Shown: positions 1 to 8,900, counted from the first letter of the stretch. The stretch is 64,000 nt of DNA from TMP-24 sp046348855 (GCA_046348855.1 JAXMDK010000004.1:62001-126000), one strand, 5' to 3'. Notes: a model not told the origin generated them from the sequence alone. Translations and numbers: made by a program.

Positions 1-510
1 GGTCAGCGACAGGGCTTCGGAAATCCGCAGCCCGCAACCATACAGCAGGGTGACGACCGCGACATCGCGCGCCGCGATCCAGTCGGCGCGCGGCTGTTCG
101 TCGATGCGGGCGATCATGGCGCGCGCATCCTCGGGCGCCAGCGGGCGCGGCAGCTTGCGCCGGTAGCGGGGGCCGCGCGCCGACAGGATGGCGGTGGCCT
201 CGCCGCCCTGCCGGTCGGCCAGCCAGCGGGTGAAGTTGCGCACCGACGACAGGCGGCGGGCCAGCGAGCGGGCGCCAAGGCCACGGGTGCGTTCGTGGGC
301 CATGAAGGCGCGCATGTCGGCGGCGGTGATGGCAGTCAGCGCCGCCGGGGCGGGGGCGCCGCCCAGGTGGCCGGCCAGAAAGGCCAGCCAGGCGACAAGA
401 TCGGCGCGGTAGGCCTGGATCGTATTGGCGCTGGCCCCGTCGAGCGCCGACAGCTGCGCCTGCCACTGGTCGAGCGCGTCGCGCATCGCCGGGGTCAGGG
501 CAAGGCTCAT
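1..510 (-). CDS. xerC: Tyrosine recombinase XerC (C-terminal part outside window)
   Basis: Site-specific tyrosine recombinase that acts with XerD at dif to resolve chromosome dimers at division. Reading the minus strand from the ATG at 510 gives 170 codons that stay open to the window edge. The N-terminal SAM-like DNA-binding domain (about residues 1-90) and the beginning of the catalytic domain are present. The stretch GCGLRISEAL near residues 159-167 carries the first catalytic arginine (about R162). The remaining catalytic residues (K, HxxR, H, Y) lie outside. It starts only 16 bases after the stop of the DUF484 gene on the same strand, so the two are probably co-transcribed, the usual arrangement in proteobacteria. 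XerC rather than XerD is inferred from the DUF484 neighbour. Confidence 0.9.
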   Translation of the reverse strand, partial: MSLALTPAMRDALDQWQAQLSALDGASANTIQAYRADLVAWLAFLAGHLGGAPAPAALTAITAADMRAFMAHERTRGLGARSLARRLSSVRNFTRWLADRQGGEATAILSARGPRYRRKLPRPLAPEDARAMIARIDEQPRADWIAARDVAVVTLLYGCGLRISEALSLT

Positions 511-526
511 CGCCCCACCGGCCCCG

Positions 527-1240
527 TCAGGCCAGCCAGCGCCGCATGGCGCGTTCGAAGACGCCCGCGAAGAAGGCCAGAAGGTCGGTGCCCTGATTTG
601 TGCGGAACTGGTGGGCATCGGCCGAACCGAGCGCCAGCATCCCCGGCAGCCGTCCCGGTCCGAGGTCGAGCCGCATCACCGCTTCGGAGCGGATGACGGC
701 CGCCGCCTCGCCAAAGACGCTCGCGGCCTCCGGCCCGGTCTTGCGCAGCACCACCGGACGCGACAGGCCGCGCCCGATATAGCCGTCGATGAAGCCCGGC
801 GCGGTCACCGACAGGACCTGGCCAAGGCGCCGCACTGCGGCCTCCTCTTCGCCGCCCTGCAGGCTTTCCAGCACCAGCCGCACCGATTCCACCCTTAGGA
901 TCTGCGCGACATCTCCGCCAAGGCTGGTCAGGAAGCCTTCGAAATCCGCCGGGTCGAGCATGCGCAGCACGGCGCGGTGGATCTGGTTGGTGCCGGCCAG
1001 GTTTTCATAGGCCGCCGCGATGACCGACCGGTGGGTATCTTCCAGCCGGTCCAGCCGTACCTCCAGCCGCTCCATCGCGATGCCGCGCAAATCGACGATG
1101 TTGGCGCCCATCGCGCGTTCGTTCGCGGCGATCAGCGCCTTCATCAGGTCGCGATCCTCGAGGATCATCTCGGGCGTCTCGATCAGCTTTTCGCGGACCT
1201 CTTCGGTCAGAGAAGCCGGTTCAGCCGACGTGTCAGCCAT
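527..1240 (-). CDS. DUF484 family protein
   Basis: A 237-residue protein of the DUF484 family, a GAF-like fold of unknown biochemical role that is commonly encoded just before xerC. The N-terminal third is helical and acidic and includes EMILEDRDLMKALIAANER; the rest resembles a GAF-type sensory domain and ends in a typical LAFFAGVFERAMRRWL tail. I chose the ATG at 1240 because GGAACAGG lies a few bases upstream; a GTG at 1264 would add eight residues but has a poorer ribosome binding site. Family membership is judged from sequence pattern and neighbourhood. No ligand or enzymatic activity can be assigned. Confidence 0.8.
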   Translation of the reverse strand: MADTSAEPASLTEEVREKLIETPEMILEDRDLMKALIAANERAMGANIVDLRGIAMERLEVRLDRLEDTHRSVIAAAYENLAGTNQIHRAVLRMLDPADFEGFLTSLGGDVAQILRVESVRLVLESLQGGEEEAAVRRLGQVLSVTAPGFIDGYIGRGLSRPVVLRKTGPEAASVFGEAAAVIRSEAVMRLDLGPGRLPGMLALGSADAHQFRTNQGTDLLAFFAGVFERAMRRWLA

Positions 1241-1293
1241 TGTGCCTGTTCCGTGTTCTGTCACTGCTTCGTTTTGCTCGACGATACACGAGT

Positions 1294-1947
1294 TCAGACG
1301 ATCTTCTGCCCGGTTTTTGCCCAGTCCTTCAGAAAAAGTTCCAGCCCCTTGTCGGTCAGCACGTGGTTGGCCATCGACTTGATGACGGCGGGCGGCGCGG
1401 TCACGACATCGGCGCCGATGCGGGCGCAGTCGATGATGTGGTTGACGGTGCGGATCGAGGCGGCAAGGATCTCGGTCTTGAAATCGTAGTTGTCGTAGAT
1501 GATGCGGATATCCTCGATCAGGTCGATCCCGTCATAGTGGATGTCGTCGATCCGCCCGATGAAGGGCGAGATGAACGAGGCGCCGGCCTTGGCGGCCAGG
1601 ATCGCCTGCGCCGCCGAGAAGCACAGCGTGACATTGACCGCGTGGCCTTCGGATGCGAAGGCCTTGCAGGCGGTCAGCCCGTCCCAGGTCAGCGGGACCT
1701 TGATCGCGATGTTCGGGGCGATCTTGGCAAGCTTCAGCCCTTCGGCGATCATGGCCTTGGCCTCTGTCGCCACAACCTCTGCCGAAACGGGGCCGGAAAC
1801 CATGTCGCAGATTTCCTTGGTGACTTCGACGATGTCGCGCCCCGACTTGAGGATCAGCGACGGGTTGGTGGTGACGCCGTCGACCATGCCAAGGTCGTTC
1901 AGTTCCTTGATGGCGGCGACGTCGGCGGAATCGACGAAGAATTTCAT
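1294..1947 (-). CDS. fsa: Fructose-6-phosphate aldolase / transaldolase-like protein
   Basis: A 217-residue TIM-barrel class I aldolase of the short transaldolase (FSA/TalC, subfamily 3B) type. It either cleaves fructose 6-phosphate to dihydroxyacetone and glyceraldehyde 3-phosphate or acts as a transaldolase in the pentose phosphate pathway. The family signature TTNPSL (residues 26-31) and the Schiff-base lysine in AIKVPLTWDG (K83) are present, and the length is normal for the short form. The ATG at 1947 is preceded by AGGGAG at good spacing. The gene lies 53 bases upstream of DUF484/xerC on the same strand and is divergent from priA. Sequence alone does not settle whether it works as FSA or as transaldolase. 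Confidence 0.88.
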   Translation of the reverse strand: MKFFVDSADVAAIKELNDLGMVDGVTTNPSLILKSGRDIVEVTKEICDMVSGPVSAEVVATEAKAMIAEGLKLAKIAPNIAIKVPLTWDGLTACKAFASEGHAVNVTLCFSAAQAILAAKAGASFISPFIGRIDDIHYDGIDLIEDIRIIYDNYDFKTEILAASIRTVNHIIDCARIGADVVTAPPAVIKSMANHVLTDKGLELFLKDWAKTGQKIV

Positions 1948-2033
1948 GGGCGCGCTCCCTGGATTGGCGGCGATGCTTCGGCGCCCTTTTAGCGCAAGGG
2001 CCGGGGGGCCGGAACCCTTGAAAGGGGTCTTGC

Positions 2034-4229
2034 GTGGCTGAGCCGGAGTTTTTTGCCGCGGGCGTGCTGGTGGCGGTCCTGACCACCGAGCCCCTGGGCC
2101 GGGCGCTGGATTACCGCGCGCCGGAGGGCGGCTGTTTCGCCGGCGCTTTCGTCGAGGTGCCGCTGGGCCCACGCCGGGTCCTGGGGGTGGTGTGGGGGCC
2201 GGGCGCGGGCGACTTCGATCCGGCGCGGGTGCGTGCGGTCGGCCGGGTGCTGGACGCCGCGCCGATGGCGGCGGCGATGCGGCAGTTCCTGATGCGGGCG
2301 GCGGACTATACGCTGACGCCCCTGCCGGCGATGCTGCGGCTGGCGACGCGCGCGCCGGGGCTGGCCGATCCGCCGGGGCCGCGGCGGATCTACCGCAAGG
2401 GCGTGGCAGAGCCCGGCCGGATGACCGATGCGCGGGCGCGGGTCATGGCGGTCCTCGACGATTATGGCGGCGCGGCTTTCACCCTGTCGGAACTGGCGGG
2501 ACTGGCCGGGGTGACGACCGGGGTGGTCAAGGGGCTGGCCGGGCAGGGCGCGCTGTCCGAGGAGGAGGCCCCGCGCGATCTGCCCTTCCCGAGGCTCGAC
2601 CCCGGCCTCGCCGGCAAGGCGCTGACCGCCGATCAGCAGGCTGCGGCCGATGCCCTGCGCGCCGCCGTGCGTCAGGGCCGCTATGGCACGACGCTTCTGA
2701 AGGGCGTGACCGGATCCGGCAAGACCGAGGTTTACCTGGAAGCGGTCGCCGAATGTCTGGCCAGGGGGCGCCAGGCGCTGGTGCTTCTGCCGGAGATCGC
2801 CCTGACCGCCGAGTTCCTCGGCCGCGTCGAGGACCGCTTCGGCGCGCGGCCCGGCGAATGGCATTCGGGCGTCACCCAGACCGAGCGCCGCCGGCTGTGG
2901 AAGATGGCCGGCGAGGGCGGCGTCGGGCTGGTGGTGGGCGCCCGCTCGGCGCTGTTCCTTCCGTTCCGCGACCTTGGGCTGATCGTCGTCGACGAGGAAC
3001 ATGACACTTCCTACAAGCAGGAGGACGGCGTCCTCTACAATGCCCGCGACATGGCGGTGCTGCGCGCGTCGTTGTGCGATGCGCAGGTGGTTCTGGCCTC
3101 GGCTACGCCCTGTCTCGAAACCTGGGCCAATGCCGAGGCCGGCAAGTACCGGCGGATCGACCTGGGCGCGCGGTTCGGCGCGGCCGACCTGCCGGACATG
3201 CGCGCCATCGACATGCGGGCCGAGGCGTTGGAGCCCAACCGCTGGATCAGCCCGACGCTGGCCGGCGCGGTGACGGCGCGGATCGCGCGTGGCGAGCAGG
3301 CGCTGTTGTTCCTCAACCGCCGCGGCTATGCGCCGGTGACGATCTGCCGGGCCTGCGGCCACCAGATCGGCTGCGACCAGTGTGACGCGCGGATGGTCGA
3401 GCACCGGTTCCTCAAGCGGCTCGTCTGCCACCAGTGCGGCGAGACGAAGCCGATGCCCGCCGCCTGTCCCTCCTGCCGAGTCGAGGGGCGGCTGGCGCCG
3501 GTGGGGCCGGGGGTCGAGCGGCTGGCCGAGGAGGTGGCGGCGCGCTTTCCGGCGGCGCGGGTCGCGGTGCTGTCCTCGGACCTCTTCGGCACCGCCCGCG
3601 CGCTGAAGGACAAGATCGCCGAGATCGCCGGCGGCGGGGCCGACATCATCATCGGCACGCAACTCGTGGCCAAGGGCCACAATTTCCCGCTGCTCACCCT
3701 CGTCGGCGTGATCGACGCCGACCTCGGGCTCCAGGGGTCCGACCTGCGCGCCGCCGAGCGGACCTTCCAGTTGATGCGGCAGGTGTCGGGCCGCGCCGGG
3801 CGGGCCGAACGGCCGGGCGAGGCGCTGTTGCAGACCTTCCAGCCCGACCATGCGGTGATCCGCGCGATCCTGTCGGGCGAGGAGGAAGCCTTCTGGCGGG
3901 CCGAGGCCGCCGGCCGGCAGGCGGCGGGCATGCCGCCCTTCGGCCGGCTGGCGGCGATCATCCTGTCGGCGCCCGACGTGCAGGCGGTCTTCGATTTCGG
4001 CGCGGAACTGGCGCGGCGCGCCCAGCCTTTGCGCCGGATCGGGGCCGAGGTCTTCGGCCCGGCGCCCGCGCCGGTGGCGCGGGTGCGCGGCCGCCACCGG
4101 GTCAGGCTTCTGGTGAAGGGGCCGAAGGGTGCGGCGCTGCAGGGCGCGGTGGCTGAATGGCTGGCGCAGCTCCGGCCCCCCGCCAACCTGCGGCTGGCCG
4201 TCGACATCGACCCGCAAAGCTTCTACTGA
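2034..4229 (+). CDS. priA: Primosomal protein N' (replication restart helicase PriA)
   Basis: A 731-residue superfamily 2 helicase that loads the replisome at stalled forks. Visible elements are the N-terminal 3'-DNA-binding region (about 1-105), the Walker A motif GVTGSGKT (224-231), a DEEH box (VDEEHDTSYKQ, about 321), and the zinc-binding insertion with paired cysteines (CRACGHQIGCDQC, then CHQC and CPSC). The conserved GTQLVAKGHNFP and QVSGRAGRA helicase motifs follow. The start is a GTG preceded by AAGGGG, which keeps the family-typical short N-terminus. It is divergent from the fsa gene, with only 86 bases between them. The length is normal and no defect was seen. Confidence 0.97.
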   Translation: MAEPEFFAAGVLVAVLTTEPLGRALDYRAPEGGCFAGAFVEVPLGPRRVLGVVWGPGAGDFDPARVRAVGRVLDAAPMAAAMRQFLMRAADYTLTPLPAMLRLATRAPGLADPPGPRRIYRKGVAEPGRMTDARARVMAVLDDYGGAAFTLSELAGLAGVTTGVVKGLAGQGALSEEEAPRDLPFPRLDPGLAGKALTADQQAAADALRAAVRQGRYGTTLLKGVTGSGKTEVYLEAVAECLARGRQALVLLPEIALTAEFLGRVEDRFGARPGEWHSGVTQTERRRLWKMAGEGGVGLVVGARSALFLPFRDLGLIVVDEEHDTSYKQEDGVLYNARDMAVLRASLCDAQVVLASATPCLETWANAEAGKYRRIDLGARFGAADLPDMRAIDMRAEALEPNRWISPTLAGAVTARIARGEQALLFLNRRGYAPVTICRACGHQIGCDQCDARMVEHRFLKRLVCHQCGETKPMPAACPSCRVEGRLAPVGPGVERLAEEVAARFPAARVAVLSSDLFGTARALKDKIAEIAGGGADIIIGTQLVAKGHNFPLLTLVGVIDADLGLQGSDLRAAERTFQLMRQVSGRAGRAERPGEALLQTFQPDHAVIRAILSGEEEAFWRAEAAGRQAAGMPPFGRLAAIILSAPDVQAVFDFGAELARRAQPLRRIGAEVFGPAPAPVARVRGRHRVRLLVKGPKGAALQGAVAEWLAQLRPPANLRLAVDIDPQSFY

Positions 4230-4237
4230 GCGACCTT

Positions 4238-4264
4238 GGCCTTTCCCTTGTCCAAATACTCACC
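4238..4264 (-). repeat. Dispersed intergenic repeat, copy 1 (short form)
   Basis: Read on the minus strand this gives GTATTTGGACAAGGGAAAG. It is nearly identical to GTATTTGGCCAAGGGAAAG at about 23034, after fhs. It lies directly behind the priA stop codon. It lacks the GC-rich hairpin that accompanies the longer copies. Confidence 0.6.
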
Positions 4265-4355
4265 TTGAACGCCTGCCACCTCGTTGTCCCGTGCCGAAGG
4301 CTCGCCAACCGGCCGGACTTGGCGTAAGCAGGCGCCGAACAGGAAGGGTGACAGG

Positions 4356-5728
4356 ATGACGCAGGCCGCCAACGGCGCACAGGGCAAGTTTGTCACCGGC
4401 AGCCTGATGCGCCATGTCGTCACCATGTCGCTGGCCGGGGCGCTGGGGCTTTCCTTCACCTTCCTCGTGGATTTCCTCGCGCTCTTCTGGATTTCGCGGC
4501 GCGGGATCGAGGCCGAGATGGCCGCGGTCGGCATTGCCGGGACCATCCAGTTCGGCCAGATCTCGCTGGGCGTCGGCATGATGATCGGGGCGGTGGCGCT
4601 GGTGTCGCGGTCGATCGGCCAGGGCGAACGGCCGCGAGCCCGCCGGATCGCCACGACGGCCATGCTGCTGACGCTGACGGTGCAGGTCGTGCTGTCGCTG
4701 GGGCTGTGGATCTTTCGCGTGCCGGTGCTGGCGGCCTCGGGGGCGACTGGCGACGCGCTGGCCCTGGGCGAGCGGTTCCTGGCGATCACGCTGCCGTCGA
4801 TGCCGCTGATCGCCGCCGGGATCATGTGTTCGTCGCTGCTTCGGGCGGTGGGCGACGCCTGGCGGTCGATGGCGGTGACGATGGTTGCAGGCGCGCTGGC
4901 CGTCGGGCTCGACCCGGTCCTGATCCTGTGGATGGGCTGGGGGACCGAGGGGGCGGGCTGGTCGATCGTCCTGGCGCGGCTGGCGATGGCGACGACCGGG
5001 CTGTGGTTCGTGCTGAAAAGCCACGATCTTCTGGCCGCGCCGTCGCGCGCCGACCTGGCCGAGTTCATCCGCCCCTATGCGGCCATCGCCCTGCCGGCCA
5101 TCGCTACCCAGATGTCGACCCCGTTCGGCAACTGGATCCTTACGCGCGCCATCGCCGCGCATGGCGAAGGCGCGGTCGCCGGCTGGAGCGTGGTGATGCG
5201 GCTGTCGATCCTGGCCTTCGGCGGCATCTTCGCCCTGTCGGGCGCCATCGGCGGCATCATCGGCCAGAACTATGGCGCCCGCCGCCCCGACCGGGTGGCC
5301 GATGCCTTTCGCGCCGCGCTGATGTTCTGCGCCACCTACACGCTGGTCACCTGGGCGCTGATGGCCGCCCTGTCGGGGCCGATTGCGTCGGCCTTCCGGC
5401 TGGCGTTGCGCGGCGCGGCCATCGTCGACATCTTCACCATTGGGCGGTCGGGGCCTTCGTCTTCACCGGGGCAAAGCTGTTCGTCGCCAACGCCGCCTTC
5501 AACAACCTCGGCCGCCCGCTGGCCAGCACCGCGGCCAACTGGTTCCGCGACGGGGTGCTGATGTTTCCGCTGTCGCTTGCGATGGCCGCCGGCTTCGGCG
5601 CGGCCGGCATCGTCTGGGCCAATGCGCTGGCCAACGTCATCGCCGGCACGCTGGCCACGCTGCTGGCCCGCCGGCATATTGCTGGCATGCAGGGCCAGGG
5701 CGCGGTCGCCGGCGGTTCGGCGGCCTGA
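4356..5728 (+). pseudogene. MATE family efflux transporter, frameshifted by one missing base
   Basis: A multidrug/toxin extrusion (MATE) type inner-membrane antiporter with about twelve hydrophobic segments. The ATG at 4356 follows AGGAAGGGTGACAGG. The first frame reads normally to IVDIFT and then breaks. From 5441 the expected sequence resumes in another frame as WAVGAFVFTGAKLF and continues to a proper end (GGSAA, stop at 5728). Inserting one base between 5440 and 5441 restores a protein of about 457 residues, a normal MATE length. Nothing else is decayed, so a sequencing error or a very recent mutation is likelier than an old pseudogene. The transported substrate is unknown. Confidence 0.85.
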
Positions 5729-5805
5729 CGGGCCGGCTGCCTTCTGCCCCGGCTTGACCCCGCCGGGCCTTGGCACTAGTGGGGCTGCGACCAACGGAGG
5801 CACCG

Positions 5806-6675
5806 ATGCCGACCTATTCCGCCCTGACCACGCTGGACGCCAAGGAGCCGGCCGAGGCGCTGGCCGAAGCGATGGAGGATTTCCTGCCCGAACCCGTGGG
5901 TGTCGGCGTCTTCGAGATCGAGGACGGCTCGGGCCGCTATGAGGTCGGCATCTATTTCGAGGACGAGCCCGACGATACCGAACTGGCGCTGATGGCGGCG
6001 ATCTACGGGGCGCGGCCCTTCGTCGTGTCGCTGGTGCCGGAAACCGACTGGGTCGCCCATGTCCGGCGCGACCTGCAGCCGGTCGAGGCCGGGCGCTTCT
6101 TCGTCTATGGCAGCCATGACGCCGACAAGGTGCCGCAAGGCAAGGTCGCGCTGCTGATCGAGGCGTCGATGGCCTTCGGCACTGGCCACCACGGCACCAC
6201 CAAGGGCTGCCTGCTGGCGCTGGACCGGCTGGACCGGGCCGGCTTTCGCGGCCAGAACGTCGCCGACATCGGCTGCGGCACCGCGGTCCTGGCGATGGCG
6301 GCAGCGGCGATCTGGGGCCGCCCGGTGATCGCGTCCGACATCGACCCGGTGGCGGTCGAGGTGGCGCGCGCCAATGTCGCGGCCAACGGCCTGGACGGCA
6401 AGGTGCGCTGCGTCGAGGCGGCGGGGTTCGATCAGCCCGATCTGGCGGCGGGTAGGCCCTATGACCTGGTCTTCGCCAATATCCTCAAGGGCCCGCTGAT
6501 CGCGCTGGCCCCCGACATGACGGTTCATGTCGCCGCCGGCGGCTACGCGGTCCTGTCCGGCATCCTCAACACCCAGACCGACGAGGTGATCGCCGCCTAC
6601 AAGCGGGCCGGGTTCCAGCTGAGCGCCCGCGACGAGATCGCCGAATGGACGACCCTGGTCCTGCGGCGCAACTGA
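5806..6675 (+). CDS. prmA: Ribosomal protein L11 methyltransferase
   Basis: A 289-residue SAM-dependent methyltransferase of the PrmA family, which trimethylates ribosomal protein L11. The N-terminal substrate-recognition domain (about 1-110) leads to the linker motif MAFGTGHHGTT. The Rossmann-fold motif I follows (ADIGCGTAVLAMAAA), then the acidic motif ASDIDPVAVEVARANV and the NPPF-like FANILKGPL. The ATG at 5806 follows GGAGG (5797-5800 region) at good spacing. It lies 77 bases behind the MATE gene and may be transcribed separately. All expected motifs are intact. Confidence 0.95.
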   Translation: MPTYSALTTLDAKEPAEALAEAMEDFLPEPVGVGVFEIEDGSGRYEVGIYFEDEPDDTELALMAAIYGARPFVVSLVPETDWVAHVRRDLQPVEAGRFFVYGSHDADKVPQGKVALLIEASMAFGTGHHGTTKGCLLALDRLDRAGFRGQNVADIGCGTAVLAMAAAAIWGRPVIASDIDPVAVEVARANVAANGLDGKVRCVEAAGFDQPDLAAGRPYDLVFANILKGPLIALAPDMTVHVAAGGYAVLSGILNTQTDEVIAAYKRAGFQLSARDEIAEWTTLVLRRN

Positions 6676-6740
6676 GGCCGAATTCTCGCCCCAATTTTCC
6701 GCTATTCTCCCGCCAGGACCCCCTGCGGAGGCGGATCGGC

Positions 6741-7088
6741 ATGGTCGATCGGAACTTGCAGAACTTTCGCGGCCGCCTGGGCCGCATCCGGCGCATCCAC
6801 AAGAAGGGTGGCGGGTTCGAGGCCGAGGGCACGCTGGGCATGACCTACTACAGCGCCCAACGCCATCCACGGCGGCGACCCCGGCTGCTTCTGATGCTGA
6901 TCTTCTTGGCGGTGGCCTTGCTGGCGCTGAAGGCGGGACTGATGGCAACGATCGGTCGCGACGGCTACGAGGCGCGGCTCGCGCTGTTGCGCAAGGGCAC
7001 GAGCTTCGACCGCGCAGGGGCGCTTGTGCTGACCGCCGATCCGCTGAGCGTCGGCCTGGCCGACATCCTGCGGCGGCATCTGATGTAG
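6741..7088 (+). CDS. Small single-pass membrane protein of unknown function
   Basis: A 115-residue basic protein. The first 48 residues are Arg/Lys-rich with many glycines. A single hydrophobic segment follows (LLLMLIFLAVALLALKAG, about 49-67) and then a C-terminal soluble part of about 45 residues. The ATG at 6741 has GGAGG about 10 bases upstream. It follows prmA by 65 bases on the same strand and may be its operon partner. The positive N-terminus before the membrane segment suggests an N-in topology. I recognise no named domain; similar proteins next to prmA are, from memory, common in Rhodobacteraceae. Function unknown. Confidence 0.7.
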   Translation: MVDRNLQNFRGRLGRIRRIHKKGGGFEAEGTLGMTYYSAQRHPRRRPRLLLMLIFLAVALLALKAGLMATIGRDGYEARLALLRKGTSFDRAGALVLTADPLSVGLADILRRHLM

Positions 7089-7112
7089 AAGCCGGCCCCC
7101 CGGAAAAGCGAA

Positions 7113-7140
7113 AGGCCGTGTCGGTTGTCCGACACGGCCT
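7113..7140 (-). terminator. Intrinsic terminator of the DUF1127 gene
   Basis: A perfect 12-bp stem (AGGCCGTGTCGG / CCGACACGGCCT) with a 4-base loop. On the minus strand it is followed by TTTCGCTTTTCC, a T-rich tail, so it terminates the leftward DUF1127 transcript. It may also act on the small membrane gene ending at 7088 on the other strand, although no T-run follows in that direction. Confidence 0.8.
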
Positions 7141-7174
7141 GTGCAACGATATGTCGTTGCGGGCTTGCGTCTGT

Positions 7175-7369
7175 TCAGGCGCTCGCCGCAATGAATTCGA
7201 TGTCGCCTCGGCTCAGGCCGATATCGTCCAGCTCGCGATCCGAAAGCTTCGACAGGGCGTTGCGCGTCACGCGCGCGTCATTCCAGGAAGCGATCGAAGC
7301 GACGATGGAGGTGAAGGGGTTCAGCAGGCTGAAGCCGTTCGTGGTGCGGGTCGTTTCAAACGCGGACAT
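7175..7369 (-). CDS. DUF1127 domain-containing small protein
   Basis: A 64-residue basic protein ending in the DUF1127 signature (ALSKLSDRELDDIGLSRGDI). DUF1127 proteins are small Arg-rich proteins of alphaproteobacteria and enterobacteria. A Rhodobacter member (CcaF1) is reported to bind RNA and affect small-RNA maturation, and others affect phosphate or carbon metabolism. The ATG at 7369 is preceded by GAGG. It is monocistronic and convergent with the upstream small membrane gene, and it ends in a strong terminator. A 355-base leader region separates it from ruvC. The specific role here is unknown. Confidence 0.85.
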   Translation of the reverse strand: MSAFETTRTTNGFSLLNPFTSIVASIASWNDARVTRNALSKLSDRELDDIGLSRGDIEFIAASA

Positions 7370-7724
7370 GTTCGTTTCCTCATCTCACAGCGGCCGGTGG
7401 CCCATCGCCGCCGACGCCATGACAGATAGGGCATCCGGCATAACGGAGCTAGGGACGGGAAAGCATTTCGGCCATGCAATCATCGCATGGGTCCGTCTGA
7501 CGACCCTGATCGTCGGGACGTCAGTCAATTTTCCGTTAAAATAACGGCCATTTCGTAGTCTTGGCCAGCCGGAACTGTCGTTTCTGTCAGAATTTCCGTC
7601 GAAATCCGGCCATTCAGCTGCCCGCTGAGGTCATGCCTCAGCCCCTGTCTTTGCCGCTTCCAGATGTTCCCCTTTCGTGCTAGTCGTGTCTTTAAAGCAA
7701 CAGAAACGACCGGAGCAGGGGCAG
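7370..7724. other. 355-base divergent intergenic region between the DUF1127 gene and ruvC
   Basis: No open frame with a good start was found. It should contain the promoters of the two divergent genes, but no convincing -35/-10 pair was found for either. The clearest element is a perfect palindrome, CCGTTA-AAA-TAACGG, at 7533-7547, which could be an operator. It is less GC-rich than the surrounding coding DNA, as expected for a promoter region. Confidence 0.5.
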
Positions 7725-8228
7725 ATGCGCGTTCTCGGGATCGATCCGGGCCTCAGGAACCTCGGCTGGGGGGTGATCGAGGCGAAGGGATCGCGACTCA
7801 GTCATGTCGCCAACGGCATCATCCATTCGGAAGGCGACGACCTCGCGGCGCGGCTCCTGTCGCTCTACCGGGCTCTGGCGCGGATCGTCGAGGACCATCG
7901 CCCCGAGGCGGCGGCGGTCGAACAGACCTTCGTCAACCGCGACGGCGCGGCGACGCTGAAGCTCGGCCAGGCGCGGGGGATCGCGCTGCTGGTTCCGGCC
8001 CAGGCGGGGATCGCGGTCGGCGAATATGCTCCGAATGCCGTCAAGAAGGCGGTGGTCGGCGTCGGCCATGCCGACAAGACGCAGGTCGCGCACATGGTGC
8101 GCCACCAGTTGCCGGGGGTCGATCTGGCCGGGCCGGACGCCGCCGATGCGCTGGCGGTGGCGATCTGCCATGCCCACCACCTGCAAAGCGCCGGCCGGCT
8201 GGCCGCGGCGCTGAAGGGGGCGGCATGA
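7725..8228 (+). CDS. ruvC: Crossover junction endodeoxyribonuclease RuvC
   Basis: The 167-residue Holliday-junction resolvase. It cuts four-way junctions symmetrically after branch migration by RuvAB. The RNase H-like fold begins with MRVLGIDPGLRNLGWG (catalytic D7). The second acidic residue lies in AVEQTFVN, and the C-terminal acidic pair lies in GPDAADALAVAICHAH. The ATG at 7725 is preceded by GGAGCAGGGGCAG; extension further upstream would add residues unlike the family. It overlaps ruvA by the four bases ATGA, so the two are translationally coupled. The length is normal. Confidence 0.96.
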   Translation: MRVLGIDPGLRNLGWGVIEAKGSRLSHVANGIIHSEGDDLAARLLSLYRALARIVEDHRPEAAAVEQTFVNRDGAATLKLGQARGIALLVPAQAGIAVGEYAPNAVKKAVVGVGHADKTQVAHMVRHQLPGVDLAGPDAADALAVAICHAHHLQSAGRLAAALKGAA

Positions 8229-8896
8229 TCGGGCGCATCGCCGGAACCATCCTGCACCGCGCCGCCGATCATGTGCTGATCGACGTGCGCGGCGTCGGCT
8301 ACATCGTCCATGTCTCGGCCCGCACCGCCGCCGCCCTGCCGCCGGCGGGCCAAGCGGCCGCGCTCTATACCGACCTCCTCGTGCGCGAGGATCTTCTGCA
8401 GCTTTTCGGCTTTCCGACGCTTCTCGAAAAGGAGTGGCACCGGCTCTTGATGTCGGTGCAGGGGGTGGGGGCCAAGGCGTCGATGGCCATTCTCGGCACG
8501 CTGGGCGCCGACGGCACCGGCCGGGCCATCGCGCTCGGCGACTGGACGGCGGTGAAGGCCGCGCCGGGCGTCGGGCCGAAGCTGGCGCAGCGGGTGGTGA
8601 TGGAGCTGAAGGACAAGGCGCCGACGGTGATGGCGCTGGGCGGCGCGCTGAGCGTCGATCCGGGCGACGACCTGATCGAAGCGCCGGTGCCGGCCGCCCC
8701 GCGCCCCATTGCCGCCCGCCCATCCGACGGCGCGACCGCCGCGGCCTCGGCCGACGCGCTGTCGGCCTTGGTGAACCTCGGTTACGGCCAGGGCGAGGCC
8801 GCCGCCGCCGTGGCGCAGGCCTCGGGCGAAAGTGCCGCCGCCGCCGCCCCGGCTCTGATCCGCGCCGCGCTCCGGCTTCTGGCCCCGAAAGGCTGA
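8225..8896 (+). CDS. ruvA: Holliday junction branch migration protein RuvA
   Basis: A 223-residue protein that binds four-way junctions as a tetramer and loads the RuvB motor. The OB-fold domain I (MIGRIAGTILHRAADHVLIDV, written in part) comes first. Domain II has helix-hairpin-helix motifs (SVQGVGAKASMAILGTL and APGVGPKLAQRVVMELKDK), and a linker is followed by the RuvB-contacting domain III (SALVNLGYGQGEA to the end). The Ala/Pro-rich linker (about 140-172) is longer than in E. coli but typical of GC-rich alphaproteobacteria. It overlaps the ruvC stop (ATGA); ruvB follows after 87 bases that contain a repeat. Confidence 0.96.
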   Translation: MIGRIAGTILHRAADHVLIDVRGVGYIVHVSARTAAALPPAGQAAALYTDLLVREDLLQLFGFPTLLEKEWHRLLMSVQGVGAKASMAILGTLGADGTGRAIALGDWTAVKAAPGVGPKLAQRVVMELKDKAPTVMALGGALSVDPGDDLIEAPVPAAPRPIAARPSDGATAAASADALSALVNLGYGQGEAAAAVAQASGESAAAAAPALIRAALRLLAPKG

Positions 8897-8900
8897 TATG

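Noticed and set aside
2034..4229. A long minus-strand frame opposite priA
   Set aside because: PriA motifs are complete on the plus strand; the opposite frame has only low-complexity residues.
7089..7174. CcsR-type small RNAs behind the DUF1127 gene
   Set aside because: The downstream region has only the stop-proximal sequence and one terminator hairpin; the repeated CCUCCUCCC loops are absent.
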